From: JAAXKN01 sp036261625
Lineage (GTDB): Bacteria; Bacteroidota; Ignavibacteria; Ignavibacteriales; SURF-24
Direction of reading: 5' to 3'
Assembly (NCBI GenBank): GCA_036261625.1
Contig: DATAKL010000011.1
Location: 22,731 to 86,730, forward strand
Length of the DNA: 64,000 nt
Position numbers and translations under genes: made by a program
The notes under the pieces: model-generated
What the model was told of the DNA's origin: nothing
Database searches by the model: none
The model's input: the letters and a program-made list of their open reading frames with translations, nothing else
Part shown: piece by piece, positions 44,166 through 52,574 of the stretch
Layout: every line of letters begins with the position of its first letter
Numbering within the stretch: the stretch's first letter is position 1

Positions 44166-44828
44166 TTAGAACATGTATGTAAAGCCGAGTCTTATCCCGG
44201 CTGAAAATGAGTTCATATTCACTTCTTCATTTGCCGCATTTTTATACGAGAGCTTTGTGGTCCCGTTTTTCGGCACGCCTATAAAATCCATTCTTACGAT
44301 GCCAGCAATATTTGCATAAAGGTTTCCACCCAAAGAGGTGCTGCCGTCGGCCTTAAGAAGCGCCCCCACGCCGGAAGATTTATAGTTTAATGCAGAAGTA
44401 TAGTTTAACTGCGTCTCATCCACTGAGGCAATCCTGTAGCCCGCGCCTCCGCCGAACTTGAACTTGTAGCCCGCACCGTTAATGACATAGTAAGCCATAA
44501 CTGAGGGCATGTGCAGTGTATAGGACAGGTCGTATTTGCCCGCCTTGAAATTGACTGTGTTATAGGAGGCTATGGCCATTGCATATTCCACCCCCAGCTG
44601 GAAATGGCTGGACAACTGGCGCCCCACCTCGCCGTAAAATTCCACATTCGTATTGATAGAGGGCCTCTCGTCCAGGCTTGTGGCAAAACTTGTATTGATG
44701 TAGTCATTAAGAGACGGCGTGGCACTCATGTCTATGCCCATTCCGGCGTTAAGTTCAAAAACCTGGCTCTGCGCCCTCAGAAGGTTCCCGGAGAAAAACA
44801 GCAGAGCAAAAAACAGAATTTTTTTCAT
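44166..44828 (-). CDS. Probable small outer-membrane beta-barrel protein
   Basis: 220 residues with a signal peptide (ILFFALLFFSGNLLRAQ) and alternating beta-strands (YEVGRQLSSHFQLGVEYAMA is not exact; visible strands include HFQLGVEYAMAIASYNTVNF and MDFIGVPKNGTTKLSY). The C-terminus ends in aromatic Phe (GIRLGFTYMF), as expected for BAM-inserted barrels. Function is unknown. It overlaps the next gene upstream by 4 nt. Confidence 0.7.
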   Translation of the reverse strand: MKKILFFALLFFSGNLLRAQSQVFELNAGMGIDMSATPSLNDYINTSFATSLDERPSINTNVEFYGEVGRQLSSHFQLGVEYAMAIASYNTVNFKAGKYDLSYTLHMPSVMAYYVINGAGYKFKFGGGAGYRIASVDETQLNYTSALNYKSSGVGALLKADGSTSLGGNLYANIAGIVRMDFIGVPKNGTTKLSYKNAANEEVNMNSFSAGIRLGFTYMF

Positions 44829-45925
44829 AAGCTGTCCATATTGGTTTCTATAAAACTGACCAGTTTTTCCTTTTTTCCGCTTTTCTTTGAATTCCTGTAG
44901 TTCAGATAAAAGAAGAAGAACAATGCCGAAACAATAAATACTATCGTGGAAACCGCATGGTTTAAGACTGCATATGCAAGCCCCATTTCGCTCGTAAAGC
45001 CGAAGAGCAGCACGAGTGCGGTCTGTGTAATAACGTGATACGACCCTGTGCCGCCGGGAGTAGGAATAATAACGCCAAGAGAGCTTATGGCCATCAGAAC
45101 CCAGGCGGTGCTAAAACCGACATCCTTCATATTCTGCATCCCAAGGCAAAGGAAACCTAAATATGAATTAAGCGCATAAACAAGTATAATTGCCGCAGTA
45201 AGCAGAACGGTAAGAATAATATTCCTCACCCCCTTCAGGCTTGCAAATCCTTCGATCAGCATGTTAAATATGTCTGCCAGCTTTTGGGCTGTTTTTGGGG
45301 ACATGCGGCTGACCAGTTTTAATATGATGCTGTAGAACTTCTCCTTAAACCTTATTACAAGGAAAAGGAATACGATGACTCCTGCCATAAAAACTGAAGC
45401 CAGGTAGAGGCTCGACTTAAGCCAGGGGAAGCTTTCGTAAAGGTTGCCGTTATAGATGAACACGCTGATTAAAAGCGCCAGTATAAAAGATACTATGTCA
45501 ATTACCCTTTCAACAATAACTGTCCCGAACATCGATGTGCCGGAAAGACCTTCCCAGCGCCCCAGGAGCACTGCACGCGAGACCTCCCCAAGGCGGGGTA
45601 TGACACAGTTTACACCGTAGCCCACCATGAGGCTTCCAAAGAGATTTGTAAGGGATGTGTCTTTTTTCACCGAGCTTAAAATTACTTTCCAGCGCACGGC
45701 ACGTAAGAAATGTGAAAGAAGAAGCGAACCTACAAGCACAACCACCCAAAGCCACCGGGCTTTTTCAACAATGCCCATCACATCGCGGAAACGGACTCCG
45801 TAAAATGCTATGTAGAGGAATATACCGGTAAGGATAAATGAGAATGCTATTCCCGTAATTTTTCTTGCCTTCGACTTCTGCCCGGCCTTCGTCTTCTGTC
45901 CCGGTTTGTTTTTATCTGAGGTCAA
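44825..45925 (-). CDS. Lysylphosphatidylglycerol synthase/flippase-like membrane protein (UPF0104)
   Basis: Integral membrane protein of about 366 residues with eight or so helices, matching the AglD/MprF N-terminal flippase-like superfamily (FGTVIVERVIDIVSFILAL; PRLGEVSRAVLLGRWEG; PTPGGTGSYHVITQTALVLLF). Such proteins often act in lipid or glycan translocation. Here there is no synthase domain. The start is uncertain: TTG at 45925 with AAAGGA 10 nt upstream is preferred; GTG 45934 and TTG 45952 are alternatives that overlap lolA more. Confidence 0.8.
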   Translation of the reverse strand: MTSDKNKPGQKTKAGQKSKARKITGIAFSFILTGIFLYIAFYGVRFRDVMGIVEKARWLWVVVLVGSLLLSHFLRAVRWKVILSSVKKDTSLTNLFGSLMVGYGVNCVIPRLGEVSRAVLLGRWEGLSGTSMFGTVIVERVIDIVSFILALLISVFIYNGNLYESFPWLKSSLYLASVFMAGVIVFLFLVIRFKEKFYSIILKLVSRMSPKTAQKLADIFNMLIEGFASLKGVRNIILTVLLTAAIILVYALNSYLGFLCLGMQNMKDVGFSTAWVLMAISSLGVIIPTPGGTGSYHVITQTALVLLFGFTSEMGLAYAVLNHAVSTIVFIVSALFFFFYLNYRNSKKSGKKEKLVSFIETNMDSL

Positions 45926-46544
45926 TAACTTCACTTCCTTTAGGTGTTTCAAAGGTGAACATACCGGAATTAAGCTGGGGGTTTACCTTAATGTTGGAAA
46001 GCTCAAAAGAATAAACTGCTCCCGACTTGTCGGTAACCTCGGCTTTCCTTATAATGCTGTTCGGGTCGCTCCAGATCTTAACCGATTTGAAGTTCTGCCT
46101 TCCCCCCTTTGAATTAAGGCGTATGACATCACACCTTATTCCGTTTACCTCCTCTTTTGGAAGCTGTTCGATGGTGCTTTGTGAAGGATAATCATAAAGA
46201 AGCTGCTTCAGTGAAAATGAAGAAGCATCGCTGCTGTTTACGTCCGTGATAACAACTTTCTTATTCTTTTTATTGTAACTCCAGACTGTCGTGCCGTCGG
46301 AGACGAACTCAAGATTCCGGAACTCGATCCTGTACTTGTTGTCCTTCCGGAAATAAAGCTTCCCCTTTGTTGTGGAGAGCTGCTTATCAGGAGAAAGACT
46401 GCCCGTCTGCACAAAATCGGCCGAGAGTGTGTTGATCGACTTAAACTTATTCTGCAGATCCTTCAGCGTCTGATTTCCCGTTTGGGCAAAAAGCATAAAA
46501 GGAACAAGTGTGAGAAGTAATGCCGAATGTAATTTCTTTAACAT
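45912..46544 (-). CDS. lolA: Outer-membrane lipoprotein carrier protein LolA
   Basis: Periplasmic shuttle of lipoproteins to the outer membrane. It has 210 residues: signal peptide (SALLLTLVPFMLFAQ) and the LolA barrel (FVQTGSLSPDKQLSTTKGKLYFRKDNKYRIEF; VWSYNKKNKKVVITD). The end overlaps the flippase-like gene. A 52-nt gap separates it from ftsK, and the three may be co-transcribed. Confidence 0.9.
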   Translation of the reverse strand: MLKKLHSALLLTLVPFMLFAQTGNQTLKDLQNKFKSINTLSADFVQTGSLSPDKQLSTTKGKLYFRKDNKYRIEFRNLEFVSDGTTVWSYNKKNKKVVITDVNSSDASSFSLKQLLYDYPSQSTIEQLPKEEVNGIRCDVIRLNSKGGRQNFKSVKIWSDPNSIIRKAEVTDKSGAVYSFELSNIKVNPQLNSGMFTFETPKGSEVIDLR

Positions 46545-46596
46545 AGTTTTTAGCTCTGAAATTTCTGCTGTAAAATTCTAAACTGCCTTTATAATA

Positions 46597-49077
46597 CTAC
46601 AAAGCCCTTAAAATTGTTTCCAGCTGTTCTTCATCTTCAATTAAGACTGCACGGACCTTGCTTCCGTCGGCGCCGCCCACGATGCCGGCCTCTTCAAGCT
46701 GGTCGACAATTCTTGCTGCACGGGAGTATCCGAGCTTAAGTCTTCTCTGAAGAAGTGAAACCGAGCCCTGCTGATGCCTTACGATTACGCGTGCCGCATC
46801 TTCGAACATCGGATCCTTATCTGCAAGAAACTCTCCCTGGGACTCTTTTTTCTTGTCATAAAGCGAGGGCAGAAAGTAGCGTTTCGAGAATCCTTCCTGC
46901 GAATAAATATAATTTGTTATTTTCTCCACTTCGTCTGTGGAAATAAACGCGTTCTGAATTCTGATCGGTTTAGGGGTGCCGCTCGGAAGGAAAAGCATAT
47001 CGCCGCGCCCTAAGAGCTGCTCTGCGCCGTTCATATCCAGAATTGTGCGCGAATCTATTTTTGTGGCCACCTGATAGGCCACACGGGCCGAGAAGTTAGC
47101 CTTAATGACGCCTGTAATAACATTAACCGAAGGCCTCTGTGTTGCAAGCACAAGATGAATGCCCACGGCTCTTGCCAGCTGTGCAAGTCTCGCAATAGGC
47201 TCTTCAACCTCCTTGCCTGCGGTGATCATAAGGTCGGCCAATTCATCTATAATAACCACAATATAGGGCATCTTGTAATGCTGCATATCCTCGGTATCCT
47301 TCGGCTTTCGCTTCGGGTCGGATACCTTCAGATTGTAATCCACAATGTTTCTGACGCCCGCCTTAGCAAGCTTATTATAGCGCTTTTCCATCTCATATTC
47401 AACAGACTTCAGCGCAAGGAGTGCGTTCTGCGGACTTGTTATAATCTCTTCTTCCAGGTCGGGCGAAACGGCAAGAAAATGCTTGTTTAGCTTCCCGTAG
47501 AAGGAAAGTTCTATTTTCTTGGGATCTACAATTACAAACTTCACATCCGAAGGATCCTTTGCATAAAGAAGACTTGTAATTATCATGTTTATGCCGACGC
47601 TTTTCCCTGAACCTGTAGAACCCGCAATCAGCATGTGCGGCATCTTGGCAAGATCCGTAATGTAAACGTCACCGGCTATTGTTTTGCCGAGAGCAAGCGG
47701 AAGCTCTGCCTTAACCTCACTGATCTTTGCAATGGCGCTTCTGGCATTGACTAAAGCCGCCTCGGCATTAGGTATTTCCACGCCTATGGCGCTTTTACCC
47801 GGAATAGGAGCAATAATTCTTATGCCGCGTGCTGCAAGTGCAAGTGCAATATCGTTTTCAAGACTTACGATGCGGCTGATTTTAACGCCCGGGGAAGGGA
47901 CAATTTCATACAGTGTAACTACAGGTCCCGGCGTAACGGTAATGTCTTCAATTTTAATGTCGAAAAGGGCCAGTTTTTCCTTTAAGAGCTCGGCGTTTCT
48001 TTTTAATTCCTCTTCAGCTACTTTGTAGCTTTCTTCAGGAGCCTGATCCAAAAGCGTCAAAGGAGGCTTTTTATAAGGTATTGTTTCTTCCCACTGGTTT
48101 GGAAGTTTGGCTTCTTCTGCCTTATCGATTACGTCTTCAGGAAGGTCAACAATCTTCTTCTTCTCCGGCTTTTTCCCTCCGGCTTCCTTTTCCGGAACTT
48201 CCCCGTCTAAGAGAACCTGAGTCTCATGCTCTTCTTCCACTTCCACCTCCGGAAGATTTGAGCGGACAATCTTAATTGTAGTTTCTTCTTCCTCCGGCGG
48301 CAGAGGCTCTCCAGAAATATCCTCAATTTCAAGCTTCTGAGGTTTCTCTTTCCTGGGCTTTTCAGTCTTAAGGTTTTTAATCTTTGTAAGGTTATCCGAA
48401 GTTTTGGTTTCCTTTTTCTCCTGCTGCAGGTTTTCCTTTGCTTTTTCCAGCATCGCCCCGGAATGTTCAAAAAGGCTTTTGAAGAATTCAATTGCAGGGC
48501 TCAGCTTAATGTCGAAGGCAATTATAAGGGTCACGAGCATTAAGGTGGAGATTAGTATCAGGCTTCCTAAGCCTCCCAGCATTTTGCCTAAAGAAAGTCC
48601 TAAGAATGCCCCGGCATTGCCCGAGAGTTCATTTACGCCGCGGAAGAGGTTCAGCTTGAACCTGAGAACACCGAAAAAAGAAGACACGAGGGCGCCCGAG
48701 GCAAGAAGAAAATTTGAAAGATTTAATGCCAGGCGGTAGTTCCTGCTTACGGCTATGGTGTAACCCCATATAAAAAGAATTACAGGAAAAATTACTGAGC
48801 TGAAGCCGAAAATGGAGTTGACCAGAAAAGAGGCTACGTAAGCACCTGCAAGACCCACCAGATTGTGTGTCGACTGGATCCTCTCCGCGGCAACGTCCGA
48901 GAGGCTGTTCATCAGAAAAGCCTCATCCGAAGCCGAGTATGAAAGTATGCTCAGCAGTATGAGTAGGGAAAAAACAACAAGAAAGATACCGAGTATCTTC
49001 TGTTTTTTTTCCATCGAAATGATGAAATAATTTTCTCCCTTTGCAGGTGAACTGCCGGTCTTTTTCTTTACTGCCAT
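46597..49077 (-). CDS. ftsK: DNA translocase FtsK/SpoIIIE
   Basis: Pumps chromosomal DNA across the closing septum. It has 826 residues: four N-terminal membrane helices (ILGIFLVVFSLLILLSILSY onward), an acidic/Lys-rich linker (about 215-330), the motor with Walker A (LIAGSTGSGKSVGINMI) and Walker B (PYIVVIIDELADLMI), and the C-terminal gamma winged helix (SVSLLQRRLKLGYSRAARI) that reads KOPS-like sites. Confidence 0.97.
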   Translation of the reverse strand: MAVKKKTGSSPAKGENYFIISMEKKQKILGIFLVVFSLLILLSILSYSASDEAFLMNSLSDVAAERIQSTHNLVGLAGAYVASFLVNSIFGFSSVIFPVILFIWGYTIAVSRNYRLALNLSNFLLASGALVSSFFGVLRFKLNLFRGVNELSGNAGAFLGLSLGKMLGGLGSLILISTLMLVTLIIAFDIKLSPAIEFFKSLFEHSGAMLEKAKENLQQEKKETKTSDNLTKIKNLKTEKPRKEKPQKLEIEDISGEPLPPEEEETTIKIVRSNLPEVEVEEEHETQVLLDGEVPEKEAGGKKPEKKKIVDLPEDVIDKAEEAKLPNQWEETIPYKKPPLTLLDQAPEESYKVAEEELKRNAELLKEKLALFDIKIEDITVTPGPVVTLYEIVPSPGVKISRIVSLENDIALALAARGIRIIAPIPGKSAIGVEIPNAEAALVNARSAIAKISEVKAELPLALGKTIAGDVYITDLAKMPHMLIAGSTGSGKSVGINMIITSLLYAKDPSDVKFVIVDPKKIELSFYGKLNKHFLAVSPDLEEEIITSPQNALLALKSVEYEMEKRYNKLAKAGVRNIVDYNLKVSDPKRKPKDTEDMQHYKMPYIVVIIDELADLMITAGKEVEEPIARLAQLARAVGIHLVLATQRPSVNVITGVIKANFSARVAYQVATKIDSRTILDMNGAEQLLGRGDMLFLPSGTPKPIRIQNAFISTDEVEKITNYIYSQEGFSKRYFLPSLYDKKKESQGEFLADKDPMFEDAARVIVRHQQGSVSLLQRRLKLGYSRAARIVDQLEEAGIVGGADGSKVRAVLIEDEEQLETILRAL

Positions 49078-49110
49078 TTTTTAAATACTCGAAATTAGCA
49101 CTGAAATTTG

Positions 49111-49845
49111 TTATTGCTGGGGCTTATTCAGGATTTTTACCATTCCGGCCGTAAAGTACGGAATAATTTCCATTCCGCCAACCTTGGCGCAGTACGCAAT
49201 ATCCTGATCAAACCCGTTTTCAATGAGCAGCTTCCCGTGTTCGCATTCCTGAAGCACTTTCTGAATGCTTTTCCCGTAAGATTTGCTTAATACCACGCTG
49301 GCTTTTGAGGAATCTGTAAGTTCCGTGTCTTCTTTTAACTTCTGGATTTCAGTTACCAGCTTTCCTGCACATACTGTATCATCTATACAGAAGCTTCCGC
49401 TGCGCCCTGAGCAGATAATTTCAACATCCTTACCCAGGTCTGCCAGGTGCTGGGCAATGCTTTGTATATTCTGGAAAGAACAGATAAAGAGGTTTTCCGA
49501 AAACTTTGCCTTTACGATGGCTTTCGAGCCGTTTGTGGTAAAAAGAATTATAGACTTTCCCGCTACGACTTCGTGTGAATATTCGAAAGGTGAATTCCCA
49601 AGCTGAAAGCCCTCGATTTTTTTAGTATTCCGCTCGCCGCCCAGAAGTGTCTGTCCGCCGAAAGCATTTCCTGAAACCTTCATTGCAAATTCAATTGAAT
49701 TTACAGGGATAACCTCCCTTGCTCCGTTATAAAGAGCTGTAACGATTGTTGTGGTTGCTCTAAGGACATCAATAACGACTGAAGTCTTACCTGAAAAGTA
49801 GAGTTCATCGGTCTGTGCGGGTGAAAAATGTACGTTTAGTTTCAT
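49111..49845 (-). CDS. 2-phosphosulfolactate phosphatase, ComB-like
   Basis: ComB removes phosphate from 2-phosphosulfolactate in coenzyme M or sulfolactate synthesis; bacterial homologues may have other substrates. It has 244 residues from ATG 49845; the family pattern is VVIDVLRATTTIVTAL, GGERNTKKIEGFQLGNSPFEY, TTNGSKAI and GRSGSFCIDDTVCAG. A TTG at 49872 has no ribosome site. It follows ftsK by 33 nt. No other sulfolactate genes are visible. Confidence 0.88.
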   Translation of the reverse strand: MKLNVHFSPAQTDELYFSGKTSVVIDVLRATTTIVTALYNGAREVIPVNSIEFAMKVSGNAFGGQTLLGGERNTKKIEGFQLGNSPFEYSHEVVAGKSIILFTTNGSKAIVKAKFSENLFICSFQNIQSIAQHLADLGKDVEIICSGRSGSFCIDDTVCAGKLVTEIQKLKEDTELTDSSKASVVLSKSYGKSIQKVLQECEHGKLLIENGFDQDIAYCAKVGGMEIIPYFTAGMVKILNKPQQ

Positions 49846-50001
49846 AGTCTTTAAATTGTTGATCAGTTCCAATACTTTATAATCAAATCTTAGCGTTAAT
49901 TACGAATTATTTCACTGTTAAAGAAAAGAGGCATCACCGCTAAAGATAAAACCAGGCAAACGCCTCTCCATGAGGCGATTGCCTAAAAATACAAATTAAA
50001 T

Positions 50002-51087
50002 TTATTTTTTAACAAAAGGAAGTTTAACCAGCTCTGCCGGGATTTCCTTTCCGCGGATAAGGAAATTAACCCTTCCGCCTTCTTTTGCATATTCAGCGTC
50101 AACATATCCCATTGCAATCGGTTTTTCCAGCACCGGGCTTACGGTTCCGCTCGTTATGTTTCCTACTTTTTTACCGCCTGAGGTAAGTTCATAGCCCTGG
50201 CGCGGGAAGGCTTTTTCTTCCGAGACCATCGGGACAAGCTTCCTTTTAAGGCCTTCGGCCTTAACTTTCAGGAGGACATCCTTTGCAATAAAATCTGAAG
50301 GCTTGTTAAGCTTTGTAATCCATCCCAGGCCTGCTTCCAGGGGGTTTGTTGTCTGGTCGATGTCGTGCCCGTAGAGGCAGAATCCCATCTCGAGGCGCAG
50401 TGAATCTCTTGCACCCAGTCCTACAGGCTGAATGTCAAATTCCTTGCCGGCTTCAAAAATCTTATTCCATACGTTTTCAGCCGTTTTAACGTCACCCTTG
50501 AAATAGAGCTCATAGCCCAGTTCGCCGGTATATCCTGTGCGGGAGACTATCATATCCACTCCGGCAACCTTAGCCTTAAAGAAGTGGTAGTACTCAAGGT
50601 CGAGCTTTTTGTCGCAGATTTTCTGAACAGTTTCCTGCGATTTCGGTCCCTGAACGGCAAGGAGCGAGTATTCGTCGCTTTCGTCCAGAATTTCAACTTG
50701 GAACTTGTTGTTTTCCTTCATCCAGTTGTAATCCTTATCTTTATTGGATGCATTTACAACGAGCATGAATTCTGTGTCGGAGACTTTGTAGACCAGAAGG
50801 TCATCTACAATTCCGCCGTCGGCGTAGCACATGGCTGAATACTGAACCCTGCCTTCGGTGAGCTTTGAGGCGTCGTTGACAGTAATGTACTGCACGAAGT
50901 CGAGTGCTTTTTCACCCTTGATAAAAATCTCCCCCATATGTGAAACGTCGAAGACGCCGACGGAGTTTCTGACAGCCTTGTGTTCGGCAATAATGGACGA
51001 ATACTGAACAGGCATCATATAGCCTGCAAAATCGATCAGTTTTGCACCCAGATTTTCGTGAACCTGGAATAATGTGGTCTTTTTCAT
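50002..51087 (-). CDS. gcvT: Aminomethyltransferase (glycine cleavage T protein)
   Basis: Transfers the aminomethyl carbon from H-protein to tetrahydrofolate. It has 361 residues: N-terminal FQVHENLGAKLIDFAGYMMPVQY, HMGEIFIKGEKAL, YTGELGYELYFKG and the C-terminal GNITSGTVSPVLEKPIAMGYV. The ATG at 51087 has GAAGGA upstream. No other glycine cleavage gene is in the window. It lies 11 nt after the transaldolase. Confidence 0.95.
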   Translation of the reverse strand: MKKTTLFQVHENLGAKLIDFAGYMMPVQYSSIIAEHKAVRNSVGVFDVSHMGEIFIKGEKALDFVQYITVNDASKLTEGRVQYSAMCYADGGIVDDLLVYKVSDTEFMLVVNASNKDKDYNWMKENNKFQVEILDESDEYSLLAVQGPKSQETVQKICDKKLDLEYYHFFKAKVAGVDMIVSRTGYTGELGYELYFKGDVKTAENVWNKIFEAGKEFDIQPVGLGARDSLRLEMGFCLYGHDIDQTTNPLEAGLGWITKLNKPSDFIAKDVLLKVKAEGLKRKLVPMVSEEKAFPRQGYELTSGGKKVGNITSGTVSPVLEKPIAMGYVDAEYAKEGGRVNFLIRGKEIPAELVKLPFVKK

Positions 51088-51098
51088 ATTTCCTTCAA

Positions 51099-51743
51099 TT
51101 ATTGGTTCAATTTTTTCCAATCTTTTAAGAAATTCTCCAGGCCGGAATCGGTCAGGGGATGTTTAAATAATTTATCTATTACATTAAAAGGCATAGTTGC
51201 AACATCGGCTCCGATCATTGCAGCATCCACAAGGTGCAGAGGGTGGCGTATGCTGGCAACGAGCACTTCAGTATTGTATCCGTAGTTGCGGTAGATCTGG
51301 ACTATCTGGCTTATGAGCTCCATGCCGTCGTGGCTTATATCATCCAGGCGGCCTACGAAGGGGCTTATATAAGTTGCCCCGGCCTTTGCCGCCAGAAGTG
51401 CCTGTGAGGGGCTGAAGCAGAGTGTGACGTTTGTATTGATTCCTTCCTGGCTTAAGGTTTTAACGGCCTTGAGGCCTTCTTTGATCAGTGGAACCTTAAC
51501 GACGATATTCTTATGAATGGCTGCCAGTTCGCGCCCTTCCTTCAGAATTCCGTCGTAATCTGTAGAAATGACCTCGGCGCTAACCGGGCCGTCCACGATC
51601 CCGAGGATTTCATCCAGAAGCTGGCGGAAGTTTTTGCCTTCCTTTGCCACGAGGGATGGATTTGTGGTTACGCCGTCCAGGATGCCTAAGGCGGCGGCTT
51701 CTTTAATTTCTTTTATGCTTGCGGTATCGATGAAAAATTTCAT
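51099..51743 (-). CDS. Transaldolase, fructose-6-phosphate aldolase type
   Basis: Small class I aldolase/transaldolase of the pentose phosphate pathway. It has 214 residues: MKFFIDTASIKEIKEAAALG, GVTTNPSLVAKEG, Schiff-base Lys in NIVVKVPLI and GVRHPLHLVDAAMIGADVATMPFNV-like text (ASIRHPLHLVDAAMIGADVA). GAGGAGC precedes the ATG. Confidence 0.94.
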   Translation of the reverse strand: MKFFIDTASIKEIKEAAALGILDGVTTNPSLVAKEGKNFRQLLDEILGIVDGPVSAEVISTDYDGILKEGRELAAIHKNIVVKVPLIKEGLKAVKTLSQEGINTNVTLCFSPSQALLAAKAGATYISPFVGRLDDISHDGMELISQIVQIYRNYGYNTEVLVASIRHPLHLVDAAMIGADVATMPFNVIDKLFKHPLTDSGLENFLKDWKKLNQ

Positions 51744-52049
51744 TTGCAGCTCCTCATTTTATAATCATCTTACATAGGTCAGGTGTAAGTTCAAATCGTA
51801 TTGATAACTTCTTACCCATAAACGAATTACTAAGGCACAAAGTTACGAAATTCACCGACAAAGTACAAAGTATAGGAGGCCTAAAGAAGCGATTTGCAGA
51901 TGCATTAATTTGGATGGAACAGATAGCCATTTTGAGCAATTATTTTTCAATCTGATGAAAAGATGGAAGGAAGATCACTTAGAATAACCACATACTAAGT
52001 CCGCCTTTCAAAGGCTTTACGAGTCAACTTAATTTATGTTGCTGTATGA
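51744..52049. other. Gene-poor stretch upstream of the transaldolase gene
   Basis: About 300 bp with no supported gene. A weak open frame on the minus strand (51754-51939) has no recognisable domain and looks decayed. The next feature is the MITE-like element. Confidence 0.5.
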
Positions 52050-52388
52050 TTTTAAGGCCGCGGTCAGCGGTCTGGTGTTGATAGCCCCAGGTGACAAACC
52101 CCGTCAGGGGTGCCGGAACCCGGGGAAACGGATCCCCCCATATCCCCGGAGCCGCGGCAGCCGCGACATGTTCAGATTCCACAACGAACATATTTTAATG
52201 AAATTTGATGATCATTTATAACGTGTTTGGATTTTAATAATGGATTCACTCCCAATATAACATGGCGCGGCTGACCGCGGCGCATGGGATTGTGGGGGGA
52301 TTTCACGGTTCCCGGGGTTCAGTCGCCCCCTCCGGAGGCTCCATCACCCTGGGCTATCAACACCAGACCGCTGACCGCGGCCTTAAAA
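52050..52388. mobile_element. MITE-like long inverted repeat (339 bp, ~45-bp TIRs)
   Basis: The left end (52050-52094) and the right end (52344-52388) are inverted copies differing at only two of 45 positions; both begin TTTTAAGGCCGCGGTCAGCG when read inward. The arms also match loosely further in (AACCCGGGG near 52118 and a partner near 52312), so the whole could fold into one long hairpin. No transposase and no clear target duplication (TATGA left, CAAAG right) are seen. It lies in an 830-bp gap between the transaldolase and rng. Confidence 0.8.
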
Positions 52389-52504
52389 CAAAGAGCTTTT
52401 TATAGATTAGCTTACGTGTAAGATCTCTGGCGGACTTGGGGAAATGAACATTTATACCTGCTCAGCTTTCTTCTTTCTGTCCTCACTTTTTCATTTTTAA
52501 TTGT

Positions 52505-52545
52505 TAAAAAAAAAGAAAGCCGAAGCAAAGCTTCGGCTCTTTTAA
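52505..52545 (-). terminator. Intrinsic terminator after rng
   Basis: A 9-bp perfect stem AGCCGAAGC/GCTTCGGCT with a 3-nt loop (52518-52538), followed on the minus strand by a run of nine T. It ends the pnp-independent dus-rng transcript. Confidence 0.9.
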
Positions 52546-52574
52546 GACTGAAAATAAACGGAATAAACTTTTTT

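Noticed and set aside
51754..51939. Short minus-strand open frame between the transaldolase gene and the MITE-like element
   Set aside because: No domain, no ribosome site, atypical composition; probably a decayed or chance frame.
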